Origin: an uncultured Lachnospiraceae bacterium
Lineage (GTDB): Bacteria; Bacillota; Clostridia; Lachnospirales; Lachnospiraceae
Direction: 5' to 3'
DNA: 43,681 nt
Assembly (NCBI GenBank): GCA_947623805.1
Contig: CANQHZ010000025.1
Location: 1 to 43,681, forward strand
The notes below the pieces were generated by a model, which saw only the letters and a program-made list of their open reading frames with translations, had not been told where the DNA came from and did no database searches. The position numbers and the translations under genes are program-made. Below, one piece after another: positions 34,912-43,175 of this stretch (positions are counted from its first letter, which is position 1; each line of letters opens with the position of its first letter).

Positions 34912-36219
34912 ATGAGAATGTACGACCTTATAATGAAAAAACGAAACGGCGGCGTGCTTAGCGGCGAGGAGATACACTTTATGGTAAAGGGCTTTACCGC
35001 AGGCGAAATCCCCGACTACCAAATGTCCGCCATGATGATGGCGATTTATTTTCAGGGAATGAACGAGGACGAAACTCTGGCGCTTACAATGGAAATGGCA
35101 AAGAGCGGCGATATGCTTGATTTGAGCGACATAAACGGCATAAAGGTTGACAAGCACTCGACAGGCGGCGTAGGCGACAAGACCTCGCTTGCGCTCACGC
35201 CAATGGTTGCGGCGCTTGGCGTGCCTGTAGCCAAGATGAGCGGGCGCGGATTAGGGCATACGGGCGGCACGATAGACAAGCTGGAGAGCTTTACAGGCTT
35301 TTCCACGGAAATTTCAGAGCAGCAGTTTAAGGACAATGTAAACAAAATCGGTATAGCCATAATGGGGCAGACAGCGGAGCTTGCGCCCGCGGACAAAAAG
35401 CTTTACGCTCTGAGGGATGTGACGGCGACGGTAGACAATATGTCACTCATTGCTTCATCAATAATGAGCAAAAAGCTTGCGGCTGGGGCGGACGCGATAG
35501 TCCTTGACGTAAAGACGGGCAGCGGCGCGTTTATGAAAAAGGAGGAGGATTCCTTTGCGCTTGCGCGTGAGATGGTAAGGCTCGGAAAGGGCGCGGGGCG
35601 CGACACTGTGGCTATTGTGTCTGATATGGACCAGCCGCTTGGCTTTGCCGTAGGAAACGCCTTGGAGGTGCGAGAGGCAATAGACACATTAAACGGCAGG
35701 GGACCAAAGGATTTTGAGGAGCTTTGCTTGACGCTTGGCTCATATATGGCGCTTGCGGCGGGCAAGGCGCAGAGCGTTGACGAGGCGAGGAAAAAGCTTA
35801 TCGGCTGCATTGAGGACGGAAGCGCCTTGAAGAAGCTCGCCGAGTTTGTCGCGGCGCAGGGCGGCGACAGTGAGCTCGTGTACCACCCCGAAAGGCTTCC
35901 GCAGGCATCTATTATAGAAGAAATACCCTCGCCAAGCGACGGTTACATACAAAAAATAGTCTGCGACGAGATAGGCATATGCTCGCTCATACTTGGCGGC
36001 GGGCGCGAGACAAAGGAGAGCAGCATAGACTTGTCCGTAGGGCTTGTGCTGCATAAAAAAGTCGGAGACGCCGTGAAAAAAGGCGAGTCCCTCGCAACAA
36101 TCCACGCAAACGACAGCGAAAAGCTTGTTGCTGCAAAGGCGCGTTTCCTTGCGGCATACACAATAAATGACACGCCTGTCACAAAAAAGCCTCTCATAAA
36201 GGGAATAGTGAACGGCTAA
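34912..36219 (+). CDS. pdp: Pyrimidine-nucleoside phosphorylase
   Basis: A 435-residue enzyme that splits uridine and thymidine or deoxyuridine with phosphate in nucleoside salvage. Signatures: [14 protein letters not shown], the phosphate and base site [38 protein letters not shown], and the C-terminal domain [15 protein letters not shown]-like end. Length matches Bacillus Pdp. AAAGGAA precedes the ATG by about 10 nt. Followed by a strong hairpin terminator before yqfC. Confidence 0.96.
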   Translation: MRMYDLIMKKRNGGVLSGEEIHFMVKGFTAGEIPDYQMSAMMMAIYFQGMNEDETLALTMEMAKSGDMLDLSDINGIKVDKHSTGGVGDKTSLALTPMVAALGVPVAKMSGRGLGHTGGTIDKLESFTGFSTEISEQQFKDNVNKIGIAIMGQTAELAPADKKLYALRDVTATVDNMSLIASSIMSKKLAAGADAIVLDVKTGSGAFMKKEEDSFALAREMVRLGKGAGRDTVAIVSDMDQPLGFAVGNALEVREAIDTLNGRGPKDFEELCLTLGSYMALAAGKAQSVDEARKKLIGCIEDGSALKKLAEFVAAQGGDSELVYHPERLPQASIIEEIPSPSDGYIQKIVCDEIGICSLILGGGRETKESSIDLSVGLVLHKKVGDAVKKGESLATIHANDSEKLVAAKARFLAAYTINDTPVTKKPLIKGIVNG

Positions 36220-36226
36220 AAGACAT

Positions 36227-36260
36227 AAAATGAAGTATAGAAACCTATACTTCATTTTTT
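36227..36260 (+). terminator. Rho-independent terminator after pdp
   Basis: A perfect 14-bp stem (36227-36240 with 36245-36258, AAAATGAAGTATAG and its complement) with a 4-nt loop and a T-run. It ends only 11 nt before the yqfC start codon. Confidence 0.9.
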
Positions 36261-36271
36261 ATGGTGCCGAT

Positions 36272-36580
36272 ATGACTAGACGCGACATTTTCAAGAAGGA
36301 TATAGCTGACGCAGGGGAGCGCTTTGCCGACACGTTTTCACTGCCAAAGGATATGGTGGTGAATGCCACGCTTCTGCATATGATAGGCAAATCGGATATT
36401 TTCATAGAAAATTTTAAGGGAATAGTCTCCTATACCTGCCACGAAATAATCATAAAAGGGCATAAAATAAAATACTGCATATGCGGCGACAATCTGGCGA
36501 TAGAATACTATTCAAACGAGGACATGAAAATATCGGGGCAGATTAATGAGGTGAAGGTAGTAAGAGAAGCAATGAGGTGA
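36272..36580 (+). CDS. yqfC: Sporulation protein YqfC
   Basis: A 102-residue YqfC-family protein: FSLPKDMVVNATLLHMIGKS, then IFIENFKGIVSYTCHEIIIK and a beta-rich end. In Bacillus yqfCD is transcribed by sigma-E in the mother cell. Start ATG 36272 lacks a good ribosome site, and its leader is the pdp terminator hairpin; an ATG at 36230 is inside that hairpin. It is followed by yqfD, whose GTG at 36577 would overlap its stop. Confidence 0.9.
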   Translation: MTRRDIFKKDIADAGERFADTFSLPKDMVVNATLLHMIGKSDIFIENFKGIVSYTCHEIIIKGHKIKYCICGDNLAIEYYSNEDMKISGQINEVKVVREAMR

Positions 36581-36585
36581 GGCTC

Positions 36586-37833
36586 ATGCAGAATAATTGG
36601 GTGCGTTTTGTCAAGGGCTGCATTTCAGTAAAGCTCGGCGGCGACTATCTTGAGCGTTTTTTCAATATGTGCAGGACACATGACATATATCTTTGGGGCA
36701 TCAGGCGCGAAAATGACATATGCGTCTGCAATATGTACGCGTCAGACTTTTTTAAGCTTCCGCCGCTTCTGAAAAAAACAGGGACAAGGGCAAAGGTAAT
36801 CCGCAAAAGCGGAGTGCCGTTTTACATTCCTTTTATGAAAAAAAGGATTATTTTTTTTGCAGGGGTTATTTTGTGCCTGATTATGCTAAACCTTGTCACA
36901 AATTATGTCTGGGCGATTGAGTATATCGGCAACCTGCAGGTCAGCGACAATGAGCTCACTGATTTCCTCAATAGCCAAAACATACATTATGGGATAAAAA
37001 AGAGCGAAATAAACTGCGAGGAAAAGGAGAAACGCCTGCGGGAAGCGTTCCCGAACGTGACATGGACATCAATTTATTTTGAGGGCACAAAGCTTTGCGT
37101 CGAGGTAAAGGAGAACGAAAAGACAGAGCCGAAAAAGACGCAGACAAGGGGCACGGACATCATATCCGAAGACGAGGGCATAATAATCTCGATAGTGACG
37201 CGCAACGGCGTGCCAAAGGTGAAAGCGGGCGACACGGTTGTAAAAGGTCAGGTGCTTGTGGAGGGAAGCGTGCCTGTCTACAACGAGGAGCAGGTAATCA
37301 CTGATTACCAGATTTATGACGCTGACGCGGACATTTGGATAAAAGCGCCGATTATTTATAAAGACGAGGTATCAAAGAGCTATCCTGTGCTTTTTTACAC
37401 GGGAAATGACGCTGACGTGGGATTTTTTGAGGCGTTCGGCTTTCACGTTGACGGGCTTTTGATTTATGATTTATTTCATAAAAGCAAGACGGATTTGTAT
37501 GAAACCCTGACGCAAAAACACCAGCTTGTTCTGCTTGACAACATATACCTTCCAATCTATTATGGAAGAATTAACAGAAAAGAATACTCTTTGAAATATC
37601 TTGCGCATACAACAGATGAGATGAAGCAGATATTGTCTGATAACTTTGAAAAATTTATTTCAGAATTAGAGGAAAAAGGGGTACAAATTGTTGAAAAAAA
37701 TGTTAAAATAGTAAAGAATAGGAATAGTATGAAAATGCAGGGAGATATCACGGCGATAAAGCCGACAGGCAGTGCTGTAGATATACAGAGAACTGACGAG
37801 ACGCAGCAGATACAGGAGGCGGCGCCGCAGTAG
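36586..37833 (+). CDS. yqfD: Sporulation membrane protein YqfD
   Basis: A 415-residue YqfD-family protein (stage IV sporulation). N-terminal soluble part (1-85) with FVKGCISVKLGGDYLERFFN, one membrane helix (about 88-110), then an outer domain with a POTRA-like segment (LQVSDNELTDFLNSQNIHYG) and KVKAGDTVVKGQVLVEG. The last 30 residues are Gln/Thr-rich. ATG 36586 has AGGTGAGG just upstream; GTG 36577 is an alternative. It lies between yqfC and phoH as in Bacillus. Confidence 0.93.
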   Translation: MQNNWVRFVKGCISVKLGGDYLERFFNMCRTHDIYLWGIRRENDICVCNMYASDFFKLPPLLKKTGTRAKVIRKSGVPFYIPFMKKRIIFFAGVILCLIMLNLVTNYVWAIEYIGNLQVSDNELTDFLNSQNIHYGIKKSEINCEEKEKRLREAFPNVTWTSIYFEGTKLCVEVKENEKTEPKKTQTRGTDIISEDEGIIISIVTRNGVPKVKAGDTVVKGQVLVEGSVPVYNEEQVITDYQIYDADADIWIKAPIIYKDEVSKSYPVLFYTGNDADVGFFEAFGFHVDGLLIYDLFHKSKTDLYETLTQKHQLVLLDNIYLPIYYGRINRKEYSLKYLAHTTDEMKQILSDNFEKFISELEEKGVQIVEKNVKIVKNRNSMKMQGDITAIKPTGSAVDIQRTDETQQIQEAAPQ

Positions 37834-37855
37834 GACATAAAGGCGGAGGGCGAAA

Positions 37856-38881
37856 TTGGAGAATTTTCAGTTGGGCATACAGATAGAGTCGGAGCATATG
37901 CGGAATATTTTCGGCAACAACGACACATACATCAAGCAGATAGAAAGTGACTTGGGCGTAGTCATCACGGACAGGAACGGCGAGGTGCGCATATCGGGCG
38001 AAAGGGAGGGCGTGGAGAAGGCGGCAAAGCTGATAAGGGAGCTTGCGGAGCTTTCAAAGCGCGGCAATATGATACAGGAGCAGAATGTTTCATATGCGCT
38101 TGAGCTTTCGCATGAAAACAGCGATGACGCCATTCTTGAAATGGACACTGACTGCATATGCCATACCGTGCTTGGCAAACCAATAAAGCCAAAGACCATA
38201 GGGCAGAAAAAATATATTGACGCCATACGCGACAAGATGATAGTGTTCGGGCTTGGTCCTGCGGGCACGGGCAAGACATACCTTGCAATGGCGATAGCGA
38301 TAACGGCGTTTAAAAATCACGAGGTAGAGCGCATCATTCTCACACGCCCCGCGATAGAGGCGGGTGAGAAGCTCGGATTTCTGCCGGGCGATTTGCAGAG
38401 CAAGATAGACCCGTATCTTCGCCCGCTCTATGACGCGCTTTATCAGATAATGGGGGCGGAGAGCTTTCAGAAAAATATGGAGAAGGGGTTTATAGAGGTC
38501 GCGCCGCTTGCATATATGCGAGGCAGGACTCTTGACAACGCATTTATAATTCTTGACGAGGCGCAGAATACCACGCCCGCGCAGATGAAAATGTTCCTGA
38601 CGCGAATAGGTTTCGGCTCAAAGGTGGTAATCACGGGCGATGCGTCGCAGAAGGATTTAGCGCCTGGCGTATTGTCAGGGCTTGACGTGGCGGAGCGGGT
38701 GCTTAGCAGGATAGACGACATAGGCTTTATAAAGATGACAAGCAGCGATGTAGTAAGACATCCGCTGGTACAGAAGATTGTCAATGCGTATGAGGACTAT
38801 GAGAGAAAAATAAATGACACGAGTGTCAGAAAACATGATAAAGGCAGACAGTCTAAAAAGAAGGACAAAATAAAAAAATAA
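37856..38881 (+). CDS. phoH: PhoH-family ATPase
   Basis: A 341-residue PhoH/YbeZ protein. Residues about 10-70 are a KH-like RNA-binding domain (VVITDRNGEVRISGEREGVE); the ATPase has Walker A GPAGTGKTYLA (about 135-145), TRPAIEAGEKLGFLPGD and Walker B FIILDEAQN, ending in GDASQKDLAPG. PhoH proteins act with YbeY in RNA processing. A TTG start at 37856 has GGAGGG about 6 nt upstream. The C-terminal 25 residues are Lys-rich. It precedes the PgpH-like gene by 29 nt. Confidence 0.94.
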   Translation: MENFQLGIQIESEHMRNIFGNNDTYIKQIESDLGVVITDRNGEVRISGEREGVEKAAKLIRELAELSKRGNMIQEQNVSYALELSHENSDDAILEMDTDCICHTVLGKPIKPKTIGQKKYIDAIRDKMIVFGLGPAGTGKTYLAMAIAITAFKNHEVERIILTRPAIEAGEKLGFLPGDLQSKIDPYLRPLYDALYQIMGAESFQKNMEKGFIEVAPLAYMRGRTLDNAFIILDEAQNTTPAQMKMFLTRIGFGSKVVITGDASQKDLAPGVLSGLDVAERVLSRIDDIGFIKMTSSDVVRHPLVQKIVNAYEDYERKINDTSVRKHDKGRQSKKKDKIKK

Positions 38882-38910
38882 AACTGACATAAATAAGAGG
38901 TAAACAACGT

Positions 38911-40128
38911 ATGAAAAAAAAGGAAGAAGCCAAATGGCAGAAGGCATTGCTTATAATCATCATGCTTTTGGTTTCCGTCTCTTTGATAGGGGGAGCGGCG
39001 TACCTTTATGGAAAATCTTTTAGGGACATTTTTACATTAATAGTTATATCGGCTGCATACCTTGGGGCAGTCATATTTTCACTGATACAGTCGGACATAT
39101 ACGGGGAGCTGCATTATGACAATGGGGGGCATTACGCGAGATTTGTGCTTGTGTTCCTGTTTGGCGTGGTAGTCTGCTGTATATTGCCGTCGATACCCGA
39201 ATCTGGCTGGGCTGTGCCGTCTGTTGCGCTTGCGCTTGCGCTGTTTTCCAATACCGTGACAGGGATTGTAGCGTATGCCGGACTTATCAGTATATGTGTG
39301 TATCTCGCATCTGCCGATATTTTGATTTTTGCGTTGTGTTTCATTACGGGCTGCATTTTTGTCATACTGTTTGAAAAGCTCGACGACGAATACAGGACAG
39401 GCATACCAATGTTTATAGCGATGCTGATATATATTATCAGCATGACGGCAAAGACGGTATTTCAAAGCAAAGGCGCTTTGTCCGTGGAAATATTTATCGT
39501 GCCTATTGTAAATGTGTTTATCACATATATATGTATGCTTGCGGTATTAAGGTTTTACTGCGCCGCAGTGGTTGACAAGGAAAAGGGCAAATATCTGGCA
39601 ATAAACGACCAGGAATTTAAGCTGCTTGCAAAGTATAAGACGGAGGACAAGCAGCTGTATTACAATGCGATACATACGGCGCATTTTGCGGAAAAAACGG
39701 CGCGAATGCTTCATATGGACGTTGACTTGGCAAAAAACGGAGGCTATTACCATAGGATAATAGTTGCCGAATGTAATAAGAAAGGCAAAACGCTTGAGGA
39801 AATCTGTAAAAAGTACAAGTTTCCGCCCAAAGCGGTACAGCTGCTGCAGGAATACAATTACAAAAACCGCCCAATTAAAATGCGTGAAACAGCCGCCGTA
39901 TACATTGCGGATAGCGTAGTGGCTACGCTTATGTATTTGAACAGCAAGGAGGAAGACGACAAAAACAGTGAGGAGATTGATTATACCAAGCTGGTTAAGG
40001 CTATTATAAAAAGGAAGATAGACAGCGGCGTGTTGAGCCGCAGCGACATTTCGCTTTCGGATATAGGCGATTTTGAAAGAATTTATGCGGGAGAGAATTT
40101 ATATTATGACTTTTTACGTAGAGAATGA
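38911..40128 (+). CDS. PgpH-like membrane protein with a degenerate HD domain
   Basis: A 405-residue protein in the slot where Bacillus has yqfF (PgpH, a 7TM HD-domain c-di-AMP phosphodiesterase). It has about 7 helices in residues 10-220 but lacks the large extracellular domain. The C-terminal 190 residues resemble the HD region, with LAKYKTEDKQLYYNAIHTAH where PgpH has YHHS, GGYYHRII where it has YHDIGK, and YIADSV retained near the end. Thus the catalytic HD pair reads HR. It is probably unable to hydrolyse c-di-AMP and may sense or bind instead. It overlaps ybeY by 23 nt. Confidence 0.8.
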   Translation: MKKKEEAKWQKALLIIIMLLVSVSLIGGAAYLYGKSFRDIFTLIVISAAYLGAVIFSLIQSDIYGELHYDNGGHYARFVLVFLFGVVVCCILPSIPESGWAVPSVALALALFSNTVTGIVAYAGLISICVYLASADILIFALCFITGCIFVILFEKLDDEYRTGIPMFIAMLIYIISMTAKTVFQSKGALSVEIFIVPIVNVFITYICMLAVLRFYCAAVVDKEKGKYLAINDQEFKLLAKYKTEDKQLYYNAIHTAHFAEKTARMLHMDVDLAKNGGYYHRIIVAECNKKGKTLEEICKKYKFPPKAVQLLQEYNYKNRPIKMRETAAVYIADSVVATLMYLNSKEEDDKNSEEIDYTKLVKAIIKRKIDSGVLSRSDISLSDIGDFERIYAGENLYYDFLRRE

Positions 40129-40612
40129 GACAAAGCTGGAGCTGCCGTTTGACGCGGAAAAGATTGCCACGCAGGTGATTGATGAGGCTATTGAATATGA
40201 AAATTGTCCGTATGAGGCGGAGGTGAGCGTGCTGCTTACGGACAATGAAAACATACACGCTATGAATAAGGAATACAGAAATGTTGACCTCCCTACAGAC
40301 GTGCTTTCGTTTCCGAATGTAGATTATGAGAGCCCTGCTGATTTTTCAAGGCTTGAGGATAGTGAGGCTGATTATTTTAACCCGGACAGCGGGGAACTGT
40401 GCCTCGGGACTATTGTTATTTCCATTGAAAAGGTGTACGAGCAGGCAGAGGAGTATGGACATTCGCCGCTTAGGGAGTATGCTTTTTTGGTGGCGCATAG
40501 TATGCTTCATCTTTTCGGGTATGACCATATGGAGACAGATGAGGCGGCCGTCATGGAGAAAAAGCAGGAGGAAATACTGCAGAGGCTTGGGATTACGCGC
40601 GAAAACCATTGA
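40106..40612 (+). CDS. ybeY: Endoribonuclease YbeY
   Basis: A 168-residue YbeY, a zinc-dependent RNase involved in 16S rRNA maturation and ribosome quality control. The zinc motif is HSMLHLFGYDH (H..H.....H), with Ser where Gly is common. LPTDVLSFP is also a family signature. An insert ending in the acidic run EDSEADYFNPDSGE is a little longer than usual. ATG 40106 follows GGGAGAG and lies within the end of the upstream gene; an earlier ATG at 40073 is less likely. It is downstream of phoH, the usual genomic partner. Confidence 0.96.
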   Translation: MTFYVENETKLELPFDAEKIATQVIDEAIEYENCPYEAEVSVLLTDNENIHAMNKEYRNVDLPTDVLSFPNVDYESPADFSRLEDSEADYFNPDSGELCLGTIVISIEKVYEQAEEYGHSPLREYAFLVAHSMLHLFGYDHMETDEAAVMEKKQEEILQRLGITRENH

Positions 40613-40661
40613 GAGGTTCGGATTTGTTTAAGCTGTTTTAGATGACATAGGAGATTTGATA

Positions 40662-42293
40662 ATGAAGAAAAAGTCCAATTTTATTGTACAGGGAAGTATA
40701 CTGGCGATAGCTGGTGTGCTGTCGAGGATTATAGGCATAGCAAGGCGTTTTCCCATGGAGCATATCATAGGCGATAAGGGAAACGGATTTTATTCTGCGG
40801 CGTATGAGGTTTATGCGATGATGCTGATTATATCGTGCTACAGCCTGCCGCTTGCTGTGTCCAAGGTGGTTTCGTCAAAGCTGAACAAACGGCAGTACAG
40901 GAGCGCGGAGAGGGCGTTTCAGTGCGCCTTGATTTTTGCCATAGTGACGGGCGGCATTACGTTTTTTGTATGCGAATTTTTTGGAGATTTCCTCGCGGCG
41001 GACGTTATGCTTGAGCCTATGAGCGCGCTTGCCCTAAAGGTGCTTGGCCCTGCGCTTTTGATAGTGTCTGTCATGGGCGTGTTCAGGGGATATTTTCAGG
41101 GGCTTGGCACTATGACGCCTACGGCGATTTCGCAGATTTTAGAGCAGATTTTTGTGCTGATTGGAAGTATTGCGGGCTCTTATATTCTGTTTAATTATGG
41201 TGAAATGGTAGGGGTTTTGTATCATGATGAGGATTATGCGCCGTCATATGGAGCGGCGGGAGCATCTATAGGGCCTGTCGTGGGCGCGGTAGTGGGACTT
41301 GCGTTTTTGCTCTTTATATTTTCCATGTACAAGACAAAGCTGCGGCGGCAGATGAAACGTGAAAAGCCGGGAAGGACTGACAGCTATGGGCAGATTTTCA
41401 AGCTGATACTTCTCACGATTTTCCCTGTGCTTTTGAGCACTACGGTTTATAACTTAAGCAATGTAATTGATATCAGGATTTACAATGATGTGATGATACA
41501 GAAAGGCTTGGAGGATGTAAAGGCGTACAACTGGGGCGTGTATTCGGGGAAATACAGGGTGCTTGTGAATGTGCCTATTGCGCTTGCAAACGCTATGTGT
41601 TCGTCTATTGTGCCTGTGCTTACGGGGCTTATGGTGAGGGAGGAATATTCGCAGGCGAAAGAAAAGATAGGACAGGCTATGCGCTTTACTATGTTGGTCG
41701 CGATACCGAGTACTGTGGGGCTTACTGTGCTGGCGAGGCCGATTATCACTATGCTTTTTAGGGGCGAGATAGATATGGCGGTTAATCTTCTGCATTTGGG
41801 CTCTATATCTGTGGTATTTTATACGATGTCTACGCTTACCAATGGGGTGCTGCAGGGGATTAATAAGATGCAGATACCTGTGCGGAATGCGGCGATTGCG
41901 CTTGTGGTGCATATTGCGGCGTTGTATGGCATGCTGGAGCTTGATTGGGGGATAAATGCTGTGGTGTATGCGAATATTTTGTTTGCTGTGATTGTGTGTG
42001 TTTTGAATTCGCTTGCTATCAGGAAATATCTTAGGTATAAGCAGGAGTATGTGAGGACTTTTGCTGTGCCGGCTATAGCGTCTGTGGTGATGGGCGTGGT
42101 GATTGGAGTGCTTGGGATGTTGCTTTCGGGGGCTGTGGGGAATGTGCTTACTGTGTTGATTTGTATTGTGCTGGGGGCTGTGATATATTTTGTGGCGTTG
42201 TTGTTGTTGAAAGGGGTTTCGGAGTATGATTTGCGGAGAATGCCGTGCGGCGGTATAGTGATTGGGGTGGCGAAGAAGTTACGGATTATGTAA
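40662..42293 (+). CDS. SpoVB/MurJ-like lipid flippase
   Basis: A 543-residue polytopic protein of the MviN/MurJ-SpoVB superfamily. It begins KKKSNFIVQGSILAIAGVLS and has SRIIGIARRFPMEHIIGDKGNGFYSAA, a typical SpoVB-group start, then about 14 helices. Such proteins flip undecaprenyl-linked precursors, MurJ for peptidoglycan and SpoVB for spore cortex. The choice between vegetative and sporulation use cannot be made from sequence. ATG 40662 has AGGAG 8 nt upstream; a TTG at 40656 is in frame. It follows ybeY by 49 nt. Confidence 0.9.
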   Translation: MKKKSNFIVQGSILAIAGVLSRIIGIARRFPMEHIIGDKGNGFYSAAYEVYAMMLIISCYSLPLAVSKVVSSKLNKRQYRSAERAFQCALIFAIVTGGITFFVCEFFGDFLAADVMLEPMSALALKVLGPALLIVSVMGVFRGYFQGLGTMTPTAISQILEQIFVLIGSIAGSYILFNYGEMVGVLYHDEDYAPSYGAAGASIGPVVGAVVGLAFLLFIFSMYKTKLRRQMKREKPGRTDSYGQIFKLILLTIFPVLLSTTVYNLSNVIDIRIYNDVMIQKGLEDVKAYNWGVYSGKYRVLVNVPIALANAMCSSIVPVLTGLMVREEYSQAKEKIGQAMRFTMLVAIPSTVGLTVLARPIITMLFRGEIDMAVNLLHLGSISVVFYTMSTLTNGVLQGINKMQIPVRNAAIALVVHIAALYGMLELDWGINAVVYANILFAVIVCVLNSLAIRKYLRYKQEYVRTFAVPAIASVVMGVVIGVLGMLLSGAVGNVLTVLICIVLGAVIYFVALLLLKGVSEYDLRRMPCGGIVIGVAKKLRIM

Positions 42294-42366
42294 TTTATTG
42301 GCTGGCTGTGGAGTGTTTTGAGGTAATGCCTTGCATGTGTTTATGAGCGGCAGGAAGATTTTTGTG

Positions 42367-42397
42367 TGAATAAAAAATGAAAGATAGGCTGATACTA
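42367..42397 (+). promoter_or_regulatory. Sigma-G-like promoter ahead of the BofC-like gene
   Basis: TGAATA (42367-42372), 18-bp spacer, GATACTA (42391-42397). This is close to the sigma-G pattern TGAATA and CATACTA (one mismatch). It is the only signal noted in the 151-bp gap. No sigma-A-like pair was found there. Confidence 0.5.
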
Positions 42398-42444
42398 TAT
42401 CTAAGAGGCCCAAATGGTTTACAAACTTGCAGTGGAGGCTGATG

Positions 42445-43098
42445 ATGAAGAAACGATATATGATTGGCTTATTTTTTATATGTGTGGCTGTTGTCGCGGT
42501 TGTGGCCGTGCTTTTGTGGGGAAGGCATGTTATGGATGGTTTTCCTGATGAGAATGGAGCAGAGGGGCAGGAGGCGCCGCAGAGTGATGTGACTAAGGAC
42601 GGAGAGATTGACGATTATGATGGGGCCGGCGTGTCGCAGGTGCAGGGTATGGGGATGCTTACGACGGCGGATACTATGTGTGTTTATGAAAATATTGACC
42701 AGAAGGACGGGACTGTTTCGATGGTAGAGGCTAAGCTGCCTGAAAAGTATGTGGGGCTAAATCGTGCGCAGCTTGAGGCGGCTTTGAGGCTTGACGGGAG
42801 TATTATGCAGCTTGATGAGAGTGAGGATGGTTTTAAGTCGCAGCATTTGGAGTTGTTTTCGCCTGAGCGGGTAAAAATTTTGCGGATTTATGATACGGCA
42901 AAACAGCAGGGCGGTTACTATATTTTAGAGGTTGACGGAGAGGTGCGCATTTACAGGGAGGATAAAAAGACTTTGTATTTCAAAACGGACCTTACTTTGA
43001 ATGATTTGCCGGAGAATGTTGCAAAGGAGATTGTTGAGGGTAAATATATGGAAAATGAGGTACAGGTGTATCATTTCCTTGAGTCGTACAGCAGCTAA
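42445..43098 (+). CDS. BofC C-terminal-domain protein
   Basis: A 217-residue exported protein. One N-terminal membrane helix or uncleaved signal (about 6-25), an acidic linker, then a C-terminal domain matching BofC: LPEKYVGLNRAQLEAAL, LELFSPERVKILRIY, YYILEVDGEVRIYRED, NDLPENVAKEIVEG and the ending YHFLESYSS. In Bacillus BofC is a forespore protein that restrains SpoIVB and so delays sigma-K activation. The N-terminal BofC domain is not evident. ATG 42445 has GGAGG 6 nt upstream; ATG 42442 is also possible. The upstream promoter looks sigma-G type. Confidence 0.8.
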   Translation: MKKRYMIGLFFICVAVVAVVAVLLWGRHVMDGFPDENGAEGQEAPQSDVTKDGEIDDYDGAGVSQVQGMGMLTTADTMCVYENIDQKDGTVSMVEAKLPEKYVGLNRAQLEAALRLDGSIMQLDESEDGFKSQHLELFSPERVKILRIYDTAKQQGGYYILEVDGEVRIYREDKKTLYFKTDLTLNDLPENVAKEIVEGKYMENEVQVYHFLESYSS

Positions 43099-43175
43099 AA
43101 AACCCATTAAGGAAATCTAAGGTAGTAAAAGACACCGCCTAAGATTTACTAAAGTTATGATATGGAGAATTGTAT

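Noticed and set aside
43107-43156. Inverted repeat AAATCTAAGG with CCTAAGATTT upstream of the flavoprotein gene
   Set aside because: One mismatch, long loop and no T-run; not convincing as terminator or operator.
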